Shown here piece by piece: positions 7,494 through 16,382 of a DNA stretch of 64,000 nucleotides; the first letter of the stretch is position 1; each line of letters begins with the position of its first letter. The DNA comes from Pseudomonas mangrovi (GTDB lineage: Bacteria; Pseudomonadota; Gammaproteobacteria; Pseudomonadales; Pseudomonadaceae), in contig NZ_QASN01000021.1 in NCBI RefSeq assembly GCF_003052585.1, forward strand, positions 248,001 to 312,000. The letters run 5' to 3'. A program made the position numbers and the translations under genes. A model generated the notes under the pieces. That model searched no databases and was not told the DNA's origin. It worked only from the letters and a program-made list of their open reading frames with translations.

Positions 7494-8414
7494 TCACTGC
7501 GCCACGACGATCTTGCGAAACAGGTAGAACAGGTTCGGTTCGCTGACCAGATAGATGTTGCCCATGTCGTCAGTGGCCACGCCTTCGGCCTGCGGCACGC
7601 TGCGCTTCAGGCCGCTGCGGCCGCCACCGCGCAGCGACAGCGAACTGATCGGCCGACCGCTGTGATCCAGTTCCAGCAGCAGGCGCGATTCGTCCGACAG
7701 CGCCAGCAGATTGCCGCTGCCGGAATCGAAGTCGAGACTGGACAGGTCATGCACGAACAACTCACGGTCGCGCTGCGGATCGCTGAGCACCTCGACCGCC
7801 AGAGGCTTGCCAGTGTCCTCGTGGGGGAAGCCCCGCACCTCGAAGATCCGCAGCGGATCGCGCTCCTTGGCCACGAACAGGCGCTTCTCCGACGAATCGT
7901 AAGCCAGCCCTTCGAAGCCCTTGTTGCCGTTCAGGCCGATCGCCAACGACAGCTGCTGGAAGTCCTCGGCGCGCAACAGATCGGTGTGTTCGTCAATACG
8001 CACCTTGACCAGCCGCTGCAGGCGCTCGTCGGTGATCACCAGAATCCCCGGCGCGATGTACTCCACCGCTTCCGGATCGCCAAAGCCCTGCAGCGGGATA
8101 CGGCGCAGCAGCTTGCCTTGCAGACTCAGCTCGATCAGCTCGGGATTGCGATTGGTAACGCTGTACAGCGTGCGCCGCACCGGATCGAAGGCCAGCGCCG
8201 AAAGCTCCTGGTCAAGACCATCGATGGACTTCGCTTCGATCTCTACCCGGTAGTCCGGCAACCACAGATTGCGGTCACGCACGCTTTCGCTGCTGCGCCA
8301 CTCCCGGTAACCCAGCAGGGCCCGGTCAAGCACGTGCCAGTGGTGCAGTACGACTGCGCCCAGGGCACACAAACCCAGCAGGAAGACTGTTGGCAGAGGA
8401 CGAAGGCGCGGCAT
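7494..8414 (-). CDS. SdiA-regulated-family membrane-anchored beta-propeller protein (paralogue 1)
   Basis: A protein of 306 residues starting MPRLRPLPTVFLLGL, with one N-terminal membrane anchor and the rest expected in the periplasm. Conserved blocks shared with the next gene include GNKGFEGLA, a DPEAVE loop, LALSDESRLLLELD, an AEGVA loop, and EPNLFYLFRK at the end. Such SdiA-regulated or esterase-like proteins are predicted propellers with no firmly known substrate. The ATG at 8414 is chosen because the hydrophobic anchor follows directly. It lies 106 bp downstream of its paralogue on the same strand. Confidence 0.75.
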   Translation of the reverse strand: MPRLRPLPTVFLLGLCALGAVVLHHWHVLDRALLGYREWRSSESVRDRNLWLPDYRVEIEAKSIDGLDQELSALAFDPVRRTLYSVTNRNPELIELSLQGKLLRRIPLQGFGDPEAVEYIAPGILVITDERLQRLVKVRIDEHTDLLRAEDFQQLSLAIGLNGNKGFEGLAYDSSEKRLFVAKERDPLRIFEVRGFPHEDTGKPLAVEVLSDPQRDRELFVHDLSSLDFDSGSGNLLALSDESRLLLELDHSGRPISSLSLRGGGRSGLKRSVPQAEGVATDDMGNIYLVSEPNLFYLFRKIVVAQ

Positions 8415-8520
8415 GGAATTCTCGGAACGGAAAAGACGCTGCGCTTGATAGCACGACACCGCTGAATCGAGGCTTAAGAATCGCTGCGGAAAAATGACCA
8501 GGGCGCAGCGCCTGGAGGGG

Positions 8521-9429
8521 TCAGGAATCCTTGCGGAAGACGTAGAACAGGTTCGGTTCGCCGACCATGTAAAGCGTGCCCTGCTCATCGATGGCCACGC
8601 CTTCCGCCTGGCGGATCGGTGCATCCAGGCCATTGAACCCGCCGATCAGGCTGATGAAGCTGACCGGCTCACCCTGCTCGTCCAGCTCCAGCAGCAGGCG
8701 CGACTCGTCCGAAAGCACCAGGGTGTGGCCGGTGCGCGCATCCACCGCCAGAGAGGACATGTCGCGGACGAAAAGATGACCGACGTCCATCGGTTCCACC
8801 GCGCCGGTGGCGCCATCCTCGCCAGGGAAAGGCAGGCCGAACAGGCCCATCGGGCTGCGCTCCTTGGCCAGCAACAGGCGATTGTGGCGGCCATCCCAGG
8901 CCAGGCCCTCGAAGCCCTTGTTGCCGGCACGGGCGAAACCGAGATCGATCTGCTGCAGGCTGGCCACCTCGATGCGGGTAACTTTGGGCGGCAGATGGAA
9001 GGCCGACAGGGTGCGGGCGCGCTCGTCAACGATGGCGATACGGCCGTCACCGAGCACCTCGACCGCTTCGGGATTGGCAAAGCCGACCAGCTCGACCTGG
9101 CGCAGGACGTCGCCCTCGGTGGATATCTCGACCAGTCGCGGCAACTTTCCGGTGACCAGAAACAGCGTGCCACTCACCGGGCTGTAGGCCAGACCGGAGG
9201 CCTCGTCGTCTTCCAGGCCGCGCAGCAGGCGGGCCTGAATCACCGCGCGGTAACCGGGCAGCCAGACGCTCTCTTCACGCTCGGCTACCGACATGTCGAG
9301 CTGCTTGAGCCAGAACAGCAGCCGATCATCCCAGTGGCGATAGGAAACCAGCGCCAGGCCGGCTACCAGCAAAAGGCTCAGCGGCAACAACCAGCGCAGG
9401 GCAGACGGGCGAAAATGAGCCGAGGACAT
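8521..9429 (-). CDS. SdiA-regulated-family membrane-anchored beta-propeller protein (paralogue 2)
   Basis: A protein of 302 residues with a single N-terminal transmembrane anchor (LRWLLPLSLLLVAGLALV) followed by a predicted periplasmic propeller. It shares with the gene at 7494-8414 the blocks ANPEAVE, GNKGFEGLAW, LVLSDESRLLLELD, and EPNLFYVFRK, so the two arose by tandem duplication. The FAA-hydrolase gene is 66 bp upstream on the same strand. Function unknown; the name of the family reflects a regulatory observation in E. coli, not an activity. Confidence 0.75.
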   Translation of the reverse strand: MSSAHFRPSALRWLLPLSLLLVAGLALVSYRHWDDRLLFWLKQLDMSVAEREESVWLPGYRAVIQARLLRGLEDDEASGLAYSPVSGTLFLVTGKLPRLVEISTEGDVLRQVELVGFANPEAVEVLGDGRIAIVDERARTLSAFHLPPKVTRIEVASLQQIDLGFARAGNKGFEGLAWDGRHNRLLLAKERSPMGLFGLPFPGEDGATGAVEPMDVGHLFVRDMSSLAVDARTGHTLVLSDESRLLLELDEQGEPVSFISLIGGFNGLDAPIRQAEGVAIDEQGTLYMVGEPNLFYVFRKDS

Positions 9430-9495
9430 CGTGACTACTCGCGGATACGACGCCGCTCAGACTGACAGGCCGGGGTTAAGTTTCCGTTACCCGAA

Positions 9496-10161
9496 TCAAA
9501 GCACACGGCTGGTCCGGCTGGAGTGGCCGACCAGCTCCAGCTGCAGCTCGTCGCCGCTCTGCAGCGGCCCGACGCCGGCCGGCGTGCCGGTGAGAATCAC
9601 ATCGCCCGGCTGCAGGCTGAAATGCCCGGCAATGTGCTGGATCAGCGGCAGGATCGGCGTCAGCATGTCGCGGCTGTTGCCGTCCTGGCGCAGCTCGCCA
9701 TTCAGACTCAGGCGAATGCCGAGGTCAGCCAGATCCTCGACCGCATCACCCGGCACGAAGGGCGCCAGTACGCAGGCGCCGTCGAAGGACTTGGCTATTT
9801 CCCAGGGATAGCTCTTCTTCTTCAGCGCATCCTGCAGGTCGCGCAGGGTCAGATCCAGTGCCGGGGCAAAGCCGGAAATGGCGTCACGCGCCTCCTCAGC
9901 GTTGGGCTTCTTCGACAGCGGCTTGCCAATCAGCACCGCAATCTCCGCCTCGTAGTGCACCGCACCACGCTCGGCCGGAATCGCGAAGCTCTCGTCCATC
10001 GCCACCACGCAGCTACCCGGCTTGATGAACAATAGTGGCTCGCTCGGCACCGGGTTGTTCAGCTCCTTGGCGTGCTCGGCGTAGTTGCGCCCGACACAGA
10101 CCACCTTGCCCAGCGGGTAGTGGATCGAAGTGCCGTCGGTGTACTGGTGCTGGTAGCTCAT
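9496..10161 (-). CDS. Fumarylacetoacetate hydrolase (FAH) family protein
   Basis: A protein of 221 residues of the single-domain FAH type, which includes acylpyruvases and oxaloacetate decarboxylases. VGRNYAEHAKEL near the N-terminus, the metal-binding acids around YEAEIAV, KSFDGACVLAPF, and GDVILTGTPAGVGPL near the end are all family hallmarks. I start at MSYQHQY because GAGAAAAG lies just upstream as a ribosome site. Such proteins need Mg or Mn and act in the cytosol. It lies downstream of the D-2-hydroxyglutarate dehydrogenase gene on the same strand with a 143-bp gap. The exact substrate is not shown by the sequence. Confidence 0.85.
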   Translation of the reverse strand: MSYQHQYTDGTSIHYPLGKVVCVGRNYAEHAKELNNPVPSEPLLFIKPGSCVVAMDESFAIPAERGAVHYEAEIAVLIGKPLSKKPNAEEARDAISGFAPALDLTLRDLQDALKKKSYPWEIAKSFDGACVLAPFVPGDAVEDLADLGIRLSLNGELRQDGNSRDMLTPILPLIQHIAGHFSLQPGDVILTGTPAGVGPLQSGDELQLELVGHSSRTSRVL

Positions 10162-10304
10162 CCGCTTTTCTCCGAATAGATGCCTGTGAAGCGTCACGAG
10201 CGAAGGTCAGGCAAGGCGGCGGAGTTGGGAAAAAGCGGAGTTGGCTAGTGCCAATGAGCATTTTCCCCGGCTTCGCCAACACAGCCTGGCCGAGCGCAGT
10301 AGCT

Positions 10305-11699
10305 TCAGAGCGGGAAGATCTTGCCGGGGTTCATGATGCCGTTCGGATCGAAGACCGCCTTGATGCTCTTCATGACGGCGATCTCCGCCTCGGAGCGGCT
10401 GTAGTGCAGGTAATCGCGCTTGGTCATGCCGACGCCGTGTTCGGCGCTGATCGAACCGTTGTACTTCTGCACCGTCTCGAACACCCATTTGTTCACCACG
10501 GCGCACTTGGCGAAGAACTCGTCCTTGGACAGGTTCTCGGGCTTGAGGATGTTCAGGTGCAGGTTGCCGTCGCCAATGTGGCCGAACCAGATCACCTCGA
10601 AGTCCGGGTAGTTGGCTTCGACGATACGATCGATGTCGTGCAGGAAGGCCGGCACCTGGCCGACGGTGACCGAGATGTCGTTCTTGTACGGCGTCCAGTG
10701 GCTGATGGTCTCGGAGATGTACTCGCGCAACTTCCAGAGGTTCTGCAGCTGCTGCTCGGACTGGCTCATCACCCCGTCCAGCACCCAGCCCTGCTCGACG
10801 CAATGCTCGAAGGTGGCCAGCGCCTGCTCGGCGACTTCCTCGGTGACCGCCTCGAACTCCAGCAGCGCGTAGAACGGGCAGTCGCTGGCGAACGGCGCCG
10901 GCACGTCGCCACGGGCCAGGACCTTGGCCATCGCCTTGTCGGAGAAGAACTCGAAGGCGGTCAGGTCGAGGCGGCTCTGGAAGGCATGCAGCACCGGCAT
11001 GATCGAATCGAAGTCCTGGGTGCCGAGGACCATCGCGGTGAGGTTCTTCGGCGCGCGGTCCAGGCGCATGGTCGCTTCGACGACGAAGCCCAGCGTGCCT
11101 TCGGCACCGATGAACAGCTGGCGCATGTCATAGCCGGTGGCGTTCTTGATCAGGTCGCGGTTCAGTTCGAGCAGCTCGCCGGTGCCGGTGACCACCTTCA
11201 GCCCGGCGACCCAGTTGCGGGTCATGCCGTAGCGGATCACCTTGATCCCGCCGGCATTGGTGCCAATGTTGCCGCCCAACTGGCTGGAGCCGCTGGAAGC
11301 GAAGTCGACCGGGTAGTACAGGCCCTTTTCCTCGGCGAACAGTTGCAGCTGCTTGGTCACCACGCCCGGCTGGCAGACCACGGTACGGTCGAACTCGTTG
11401 AAGGCGAGAATCTGGTTCATGTAGTCGAAGCTGACCACCACCTCGCCACTGGCTGCCACCGCCGCCGCGGAAAGCCCGGTGCGGCCGCCCGACGGCACCA
11501 GGGCGACCTTGTGCTGATTGGCCCAGCGCACGATCGCCTGGACCTGTTCGATGCTCTTGGGAAACACGATGGCGCTCGGTGCCGGCGCAAAATGCTTGGT
11601 CCAGTCCTTGCCATAGGCGTCCAGCGACGCGGCATCGGTGAGAACCTTGCCCGGCTCGACCAGGGACTTCAGGGATTCGATCAGGGCAACGTCGCTCAT
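10305..11699 (-). CDS. FAD-dependent D-2-hydroxyglutarate dehydrogenase (GlcD/DLD family)
   Basis: A protein of 464 residues. PSGGRTGLSAAAVA and GGNIGTNAGGIKVIRYG form the FAD-binding (FAD_binding_4) core, and HIGDGNLHLNI plus the end NGIMNPGKIFPL are typical of the C-terminal half. It oxidises a D-2-hydroxyacid to the 2-oxoacid and passes electrons to an electron-transfer flavoprotein. In P. stutzeri A1501 the homologue beside serA is a D-2-hydroxyglutarate dehydrogenase that removes the by-product of SerA, and the same divergent pair is present here. I start at MSDVALIESL to match homologues; upstream ATGs at 11723 and 11729 are in frame. A D-lactate dehydrogenase role is the main alternative. 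Confidence 0.88.
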   Translation of the reverse strand: MSDVALIESLKSLVEPGKVLTDAASLDAYGKDWTKHFAPAPSAIVFPKSIEQVQAIVRWANQHKVALVPSGGRTGLSAAAVAASGEVVVSFDYMNQILAFNEFDRTVVCQPGVVTKQLQLFAEEKGLYYPVDFASSGSSQLGGNIGTNAGGIKVIRYGMTRNWVAGLKVVTGTGELLELNRDLIKNATGYDMRQLFIGAEGTLGFVVEATMRLDRAPKNLTAMVLGTQDFDSIMPVLHAFQSRLDLTAFEFFSDKAMAKVLARGDVPAPFASDCPFYALLEFEAVTEEVAEQALATFEHCVEQGWVLDGVMSQSEQQLQNLWKLREYISETISHWTPYKNDISVTVGQVPAFLHDIDRIVEANYPDFEVIWFGHIGDGNLHLNILKPENLSKDEFFAKCAVVNKWVFETVQKYNGSISAEHGVGMTKRDYLHYSRSEAEIAVMKSIKAVFDPNGIMNPGKIFPL

Positions 11700-11773
11700 C
11701 GCGGGAACTCTCGAACTGTTCATGGCCATCCTGAGCAGGCTTCATGTCTCGGGGATGGCCGTTTGGCGGGGGT

Positions 11774-11789
11774 CGTATGCTAGCATACG
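11774..11789. promoter_or_regulatory. Perfect 16-bp palindrome between serA and its partner dehydrogenase
   Basis: CGTATGCTAGCATACG reads identically on both strands and is flanked by GGT and, after one extra base, ACC. It lies 86 bp from the serA ATG and 74 bp from the dehydrogenase ATG. It contains TATGCT on both strands, so it could overlap divergent -10 elements. It looks like an operator for a dimeric regulator, but the regulator is unknown. Confidence 0.45.
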
Positions 11790-11875
11790 CACCCCGCTAA
11801 TCGAGCTAGCCGCCGACTTTCGGGCGGCCCTGAGCCCTTTCCTGCCACTTCCCCCGGGACCATAGGTTTACGCAG

Positions 11876-13105
11876 ATGAGCAAGACATCTCTCGACAAGA
11901 GCAAGATCAAGTTCCTTCTTCTCGAAGGTGTCCATCAGAACGCCGTGGATACGCTGAAGGCCGCCGGCTACAGCAACATCGAGTACCTCAAGGGTGCGCT
12001 CTCCGGCGACGAATTGAAGGAAAAGATCGCCGAAGCACATTTCATCGGCATCCGTTCACGCACCCAGTTGACCGCTGACGTCTTCGACTGCGCCAAGAAG
12101 CTGGTCGCAGTGGGCTGCTTCTGCATCGGCACCAACCAGGTCGACCTCAACGCCGCCCGCGAGCGTGGCATCGCGGTGTTCAACGCGCCCTACTCCAATA
12201 CCCGCTCGGTAGCCGAACTGGTGCTGGCCGAAGCCATCCTGCTGCTGCGCGGCATCCCGGAGAAGAACGCTTCCTGCCATCGTGGTGGCTGGATCAAGTC
12301 GGCAGCCAACTCCTTCGAAATCCGCGGCAAGAAGCTCGGCATCGTCGGCTACGGCTCGATCGGCACCCAGCTGTCGGTACTCGCCGAAGCCCTCGGCATG
12401 CAGGTGTTCTTCTATGACGTGGTCGCCAAGCTGCCGCTGGGCAACGCCACCCAGGTCGCCAAGCTGCATGACCTGCTCGGCATGTGCGACATCGTTTCGC
12501 TGCACGTTCCGGAGTTGCCGTCGACCCAGTGGATGATCGGCGAGAAGGAAATCCGCGCGATGAAAAAGGGCGGCATCCTGATCAACGCCGCCCGTGGCAC
12601 CGTGGTCGAGCTGGATCACCTGGCCGATGCGATCAAGGACGAACACCTGATCGGCGCGGCGATCGACGTGTTCCCGGTCGAGCCCAAGTCCAACGACGAA
12701 GAGTTCGAGAGCCCGCTGCGCGGCCTGGATCGGGTCATCCTGACCCCGCACATCGGTGGTTCCACCGCCGAGGCGCAGGCCAACATCGGCCTGGAAGTGG
12801 CCGAGAAGCTGGTCAAGTACAGCGACAACGGCACCTCGGTGTCCTCGGTCAACTTCCCGGAAGTCTCGCTGCCGTCGCATCCGGGCAAGCACCGCCTGCT
12901 GCACATCCACGAGAACATCCCGGGCGTGATGAGCGAAATCAACAAGGTCTTCGCCGAAAACGGCATCAACATCTCCGGCCAGTTCCTGCAGACCAACGAG
13001 AAGGTCGGCTACGTGGTCATCGATGTCGACGCCGAATACTCGGACCTGGCCCTGCAGAAGCTGCAGCACGTCAACGGCACCATCCGCAGCCGCGTGCTGT
13101 TCTAA
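11876..13105 (+). CDS. serA: D-3-phosphoglycerate dehydrogenase
   Basis: Catalyses the first step of serine synthesis, 3-phosphoglycerate to 3-phosphohydroxypyruvate. Its 409 residues match the E. coli-type enzyme. The NAD loop is GYGSIGTQL, the catalytic arginine and glutamate fall in the region of NAARG and the following EL, and the catalytic histidine lies in LTPHIGGST. A C-terminal ACT domain of about 75 residues, beginning near LLHIHENIPGVMSEIN, is where serine binds in homologues. It is single-gene, divergent from the D-2-hydroxyglutarate dehydrogenase gene, and followed by a strong terminator. Confidence 0.97.
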   Translation: MSKTSLDKSKIKFLLLEGVHQNAVDTLKAAGYSNIEYLKGALSGDELKEKIAEAHFIGIRSRTQLTADVFDCAKKLVAVGCFCIGTNQVDLNAARERGIAVFNAPYSNTRSVAELVLAEAILLLRGIPEKNASCHRGGWIKSAANSFEIRGKKLGIVGYGSIGTQLSVLAEALGMQVFFYDVVAKLPLGNATQVAKLHDLLGMCDIVSLHVPELPSTQWMIGEKEIRAMKKGGILINAARGTVVELDHLADAIKDEHLIGAAIDVFPVEPKSNDEEFESPLRGLDRVILTPHIGGSTAEAQANIGLEVAEKLVKYSDNGTSVSSVNFPEVSLPSHPGKHRLLHIHENIPGVMSEINKVFAENGINISGQFLQTNEKVGYVVIDVDAEYSDLALQKLQHVNGTIRSRVLF

Positions 13106-13123
13106 GCACTACTCGGCAACGAA

Positions 13124-13153
13124 AAAGGGAGGCTTCGGCCTCCCTTTCTTTTT
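13124..13153 (+). terminator. Rho-independent terminator of serA
   Basis: A 10-bp stem AAAGGGAGGC / GCCTCCCTTT with a TTCG loop, followed by CTTTTT, 18 bp after the serA stop. Confidence 0.9.
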
Positions 13154-13277
13154 GCTCGTTGGTCGGACCTGCTGCTCAGCGCAGGTCAGTGCAGACCAGC
13201 ACCAGAGCCGTAAAACGGATGATCCACCATACAGACAGTCACCCCAGGTCCGCCCGCACCGGGCCTTGCGGCCCAAC

Positions 13278-13763
13278 CTACGAGAGCATCGCCAGGGCGG
13301 CGGCGGCCTGTTCGAGCTGGTCCTCGTTGAACACCTGCACGCCGGCCAGGCGCAACGCCGCGGCGGTAACTCCTTCGCCAGGCACGCGCACGCCGGAAAA
13401 ACTGCCGTCGTAATTCTCCAGATTGCCGCATGACGGGCTGCGCGCCTTGAGCAGCGCGATGCGAATGCCATGCTGACGGACCAGTGCCAGAGCGATCTCC
13501 GCGCCGCGCAGGAAGGCCGTGGAGACATCCTCACCCGTGGCGGTCAGCACCCGCCGGACGCCGGACAGCACCTCGGCACCCTGACCACCAGGAATTTCCG
13601 CAGGCGGTCGCGGTGTCGGCAAGCCACCGGCCACCTCGGGGCACAGCGGCACGATGCGCCCCTCGGCCTGCCAGCGTTGCAGCTGCGTAAAGGGGCCGTG
13701 GGCACCGCCGTCATAGCGCACGGCATCACCCAGCAGGCAGCGACTGACGAGAATCTTCTGCAT
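13278..13763 (-). CDS. DUF523-family protein
   Basis: A protein of 161 residues. It starts MQKILVSRCLLG, has the paired motif LCPEVAGGLPTPRPPAE, and KARSPSCG further on, which together define the DUF523 (YbbK-type) family. The conserved cysteines (SRCLLG, LCPE, SPSCG) suggest a metal or thiol site, but no activity has been firmly assigned that I know of. It follows the 2OG-oxygenase gene by 10 bp, so the two are probably co-transcribed. Confidence 0.85.
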   Translation of the reverse strand: MQKILVSRCLLGDAVRYDGGAHGPFTQLQRWQAEGRIVPLCPEVAGGLPTPRPPAEIPGGQGAEVLSGVRRVLTATGEDVSTAFLRGAEIALALVRQHGIRIALLKARSPSCGNLENYDGSFSGVRVPGEGVTAAALRLAGVQVFNEDQLEQAAAALAMLS

Positions 13764-13773
13764 GGGATTGCGG

Positions 13774-14397
13774 CTACAGGGGGCTGTCGCCGCGGCGACG
13801 GAACCAGCCGGTCAGCGACAGCCGCTCGCGACTGGCCGGCAGCACTTCGTGGGCAATATCCGCCGAGCGAAATACCACCAGACAGCCGCCTTGAGGCTCG
13901 ATATCCAGCGTCTGGCCCTCATTCAGATACAGACGCAGCTGGCCGCCATGCTCGGGCAGCCAACGATCATTGAGATAGAGCACCGCCGAGATGCTACGGC
14001 GGTCGTCGTCACGAAAGCGGTCGACATGCCTGGCATAGAAGGCCCCCACCGGATAAAGGGCAAAATGCCCCTCGAAATCCGCAAGGCCGAGATAGAGCTG
14101 CTGATTGAGGGTCTGGCGCAAGGCGTCGACAATCGCCAGATAGCGATCACAGACACTCGACTGGCCCGGCTCGATCCACTGGATGCTGTCACCGCGGACG
14201 CCCTCACGCACCAGCAGGGCGTCGCCCCGCCCCACCCCGGCCGGCTCGAGCAGGCCACGTTCGGCACGCTCACGGCACTCTGCCGCCAGTTCGGCAGTCA
14301 GACCCTGGGGCAGGAATATGTTCTGCTGCGACCAGCCACGATCGGCAAGATCGTCGACGATACGCAGCAGCAGCGGATGGTTGGCAGGAATGGACAT
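13774..14397 (-). CDS. 2-oxoglutarate/Fe(II)-dependent oxygenase (prolyl 4-hydroxylase-like)
   Basis: A protein of 207 residues. The Fe(II) triad is visible: H124 and D126 in ARHVDRF and H183 in DIAHEV, with R192 as the likely 2-oxoglutarate-binding arginine in the segment before SLTGWFRR. These match the P4Hc/SM-20-like fold. Substrates of bacterial members vary (proteins, small molecules), and none is indicated here. I start at MSIPANHPLLL, which removes an unrelated-looking 17-residue extension. It is the first gene of a pair with the DUF523 gene. Confidence 0.85.
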   Translation of the reverse strand: MSIPANHPLLLRIVDDLADRGWSQQNIFLPQGLTAELAAECRERAERGLLEPAGVGRGDALLVREGVRGDSIQWIEPGQSSVCDRYLAIVDALRQTLNQQLYLGLADFEGHFALYPVGAFYARHVDRFRDDDRRSISAVLYLNDRWLPEHGGQLRLYLNEGQTLDIEPQGGCLVVFRSADIAHEVLPASRERLSLTGWFRRRGDSPL

Positions 14398-14480
14398 GCG
14401 CGATTCTACAGCCTGCGCCCTGCACCTCGACAAGCCCCCGCACGCCACAGAAAATAGCTGCCCCGAAAAGGAGCCACCGA

Positions 14481-15215
14481 ATGCGCGCCCTCTGCCTCAC
14501 CCTGCTGCTGAGTTTCAGCCTGACCGCCTGGGCAGAACCCTACCAGCGGCTCTGGCAAGCCGCCGGCTGGTCCGACCAGAGCCGGCACTTCAGCGCGGCC
14601 CTGCAGGCGGCGCAGCGCGAGTACCGCGACAGCCTGCCGCCGGCGATCTACGACGCCCTGGTCAGCAACAGCAACCAGCGCTTCGAGACGTCGGCGATGC
14701 AGCAACGCGCACTGCAGGTGCTGCGCAACCGTCTGGCCGACCCGCAGCCGGCGACCCGCTTCTTCGAGTCGGAGCTCGGTCGGCGTATCGTCGCCGCCGA
14801 AGTCGCCGCAACCTCCCCCGCACAGCTGAAACAGAACGCTCAGGGCCTACCGCCGAGCGAGGCCAGCGCCACCCGCCAGTTGCTGATCCGCCATCTGGCC
14901 CAGGCGCTGCCTGCGCGCGAGGCCGCGGCCGAAGTCAGCCTCGCCCTTGCCGGTGTGGCCGCGGACAGCCTCAGCCAGATGGTTCCGGGGCTGCTCGGCC
15001 GCCAGCCGGAAGCGCTGCTGGACAACCAGCGCACACGACTGATCCAGCGCCTGGATGGCAACGTCGATGAAACCCTGCTGCACATCTACCGAGACCTGTC
15101 CGACCCGGAGCTGGAAGAGTTCGTCCAGTTCGCCGAGTCGCCCGAGGGGCGCGAGTACTACCGCCAGGCACTCGCCGCGCTGCGAGCAGCCCTGGCGGTG
15201 GGCATGACGCAGTAA
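14481..15215 (+). CDS. DUF2059-type exported protein
   Basis: A protein of 244 residues with a clear signal peptide (MRALCLTLLLSFSLTAWA, cut after AWA), so it is expected in the periplasm. The remainder is helical; a DUF2059-like region lies at the C-terminus, around YRDLSDPELEEFVQFAESPEGREYY. Function unknown. AAAAGGAGCC stands 6 bp before the ATG as a good ribosome site. It is divergent from the 2OG-oxygenase gene and convergent with the hydrolase gene. Confidence 0.75.
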   Translation: MRALCLTLLLSFSLTAWAEPYQRLWQAAGWSDQSRHFSAALQAAQREYRDSLPPAIYDALVSNSNQRFETSAMQQRALQVLRNRLADPQPATRFFESELGRRIVAAEVAATSPAQLKQNAQGLPPSEASATRQLLIRHLAQALPAREAAAEVSLALAGVAADSLSQMVPGLLGRQPEALLDNQRTRLIQRLDGNVDETLLHIYRDLSDPELEEFVQFAESPEGREYYRQALAALRAALAVGMTQ

Positions 15216-15272
15216 CCGCTGGCGAATCCGGACGCGCACACAGTGCCGAAAGAACCGGCCAGACCGATCAGC

Positions 15273-16211
15273 TCAGCGCAGGCGCTCACGCAGGAAATCG
15301 AAGTAGCGCAGACGCAGGGCTTCGCGCTCGTTGGCCAGATGGTGGCGCGCATCAGGCAGCAGCAACAGCTCCGGGTCGGTGAACTTGTCCTGCAGAACCC
15401 GCAGGTTGTGCCGCCAATCCACGGTCATGTCCGCCTCGCCCTGAATGATCAGCGGGCTGTGTGCGCTGCGACCCGCGTTCTCGATGCGTGGCACCCAGCG
15501 CGACAGCGCGCCGACCCAGGCCGTGGGCAGGGTGCGTGGCTGCAGCGGGTCCTGGCTATGGACGAAGCGGATGAAGTCCTCATCGCCGGAATTGTCGCTG
15601 AAGCGCCGCGGAATGGAGCCGACGAAGTGCCGCGCCAGCTGGTAGCTGAGTTTCGACCAGCCCCAGGCCCGCGGCCGCACCAGCGGCGCCAGGAGGATGC
15701 TGCGGCCGATACCCTCGAGCTCCTCGTGCAGCAGATAGTCGAGCAGGATCGCTCCACCGGTGCTCTGCCCCAGTAGATGCCAGGGCTGCGGCAGGCCCAG
15801 TGCAGCGGCTTCGCCCAGTAGCGCGCGGAACACCGTCTGGTACTCGGCGAATTCGTTGATGCTGGCACGCGGCCCGCTGGACAGGCCGTGCCCGGGCAGG
15901 TCGCAGGACAGCACCGTAAAGCCCATGTCCAGCGCCCAATCGATCACATGCCGATAGAGCCCCATGTGATCGTAATAGCCATGCATGAGCAGCAGCGTGG
16001 CCACCGGTTCGCGCGGCCACCAGGCCTGCGCCACGACCTCGTAACCACCGACCTGGAAGCGACCCAGGCGCGCCTGCACGCCCGGGTGACGGGCCTGGAA
16101 GTCCAGGCCGTAGTACGCCTGATAGGCTTTTGCGATGGAATCGGGTGCCGGTGCGTCGACGATGGGGCCCAGAGCGGCGCGCAGCAGTTCCGGGTTGAAG
16201 GCAGTGGGCAT
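15273..16211 (-). CDS. Alpha/beta hydrolase, serine aminopeptidase S33 / lysophospholipase type
   Basis: A protein of 312 residues. The catalytic triad is visible: the nucleophile in GQSTGGAIL, an aspartate in IIQGEADMTVD, and a histidine in LPDARHHLANE. MHGYYDHMGLY forms the oxyanion-hole region and DLPGHGLSSG is the typical following loop. The family includes monoacylglycerol lipases and lysophospholipases (PldB-like). There is no signal peptide, so it is probably cytosolic. I use the ATG at 16211; the longer reading adds an arginine-rich, non-homologous-looking extension. The substrate is not determined. Confidence 0.85.
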   Translation of the reverse strand: MPTAFNPELLRAALGPIVDAPAPDSIAKAYQAYYGLDFQARHPGVQARLGRFQVGGYEVVAQAWWPREPVATLLLMHGYYDHMGLYRHVIDWALDMGFTVLSCDLPGHGLSSGPRASINEFAEYQTVFRALLGEAAALGLPQPWHLLGQSTGGAILLDYLLHEELEGIGRSILLAPLVRPRAWGWSKLSYQLARHFVGSIPRRFSDNSGDEDFIRFVHSQDPLQPRTLPTAWVGALSRWVPRIENAGRSAHSPLIIQGEADMTVDWRHNLRVLQDKFTDPELLLLPDARHHLANEREALRLRYFDFLRERLR

Positions 16212-16382
16212 TGGCAAATCTCGTCGGTGGTCGGCCACAGCGCAGACAGCGCGCCGCCCGGCGATGTTCCTTCGCCACGCCGGCCGTGGCAAGCACCGCG
16301 ACCGCCCTCCACGCCGCAGCGGACAGCCCGGCGGACGATCCGGCATACTCGCGCCCGCCTCTGCTCATTCAGGGTCCATCGC

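Noticed and set aside
12056..13069. A long antisense frame inside serA
   Set aside because: Antisense shadow of a highly conserved gene in high-GC DNA.
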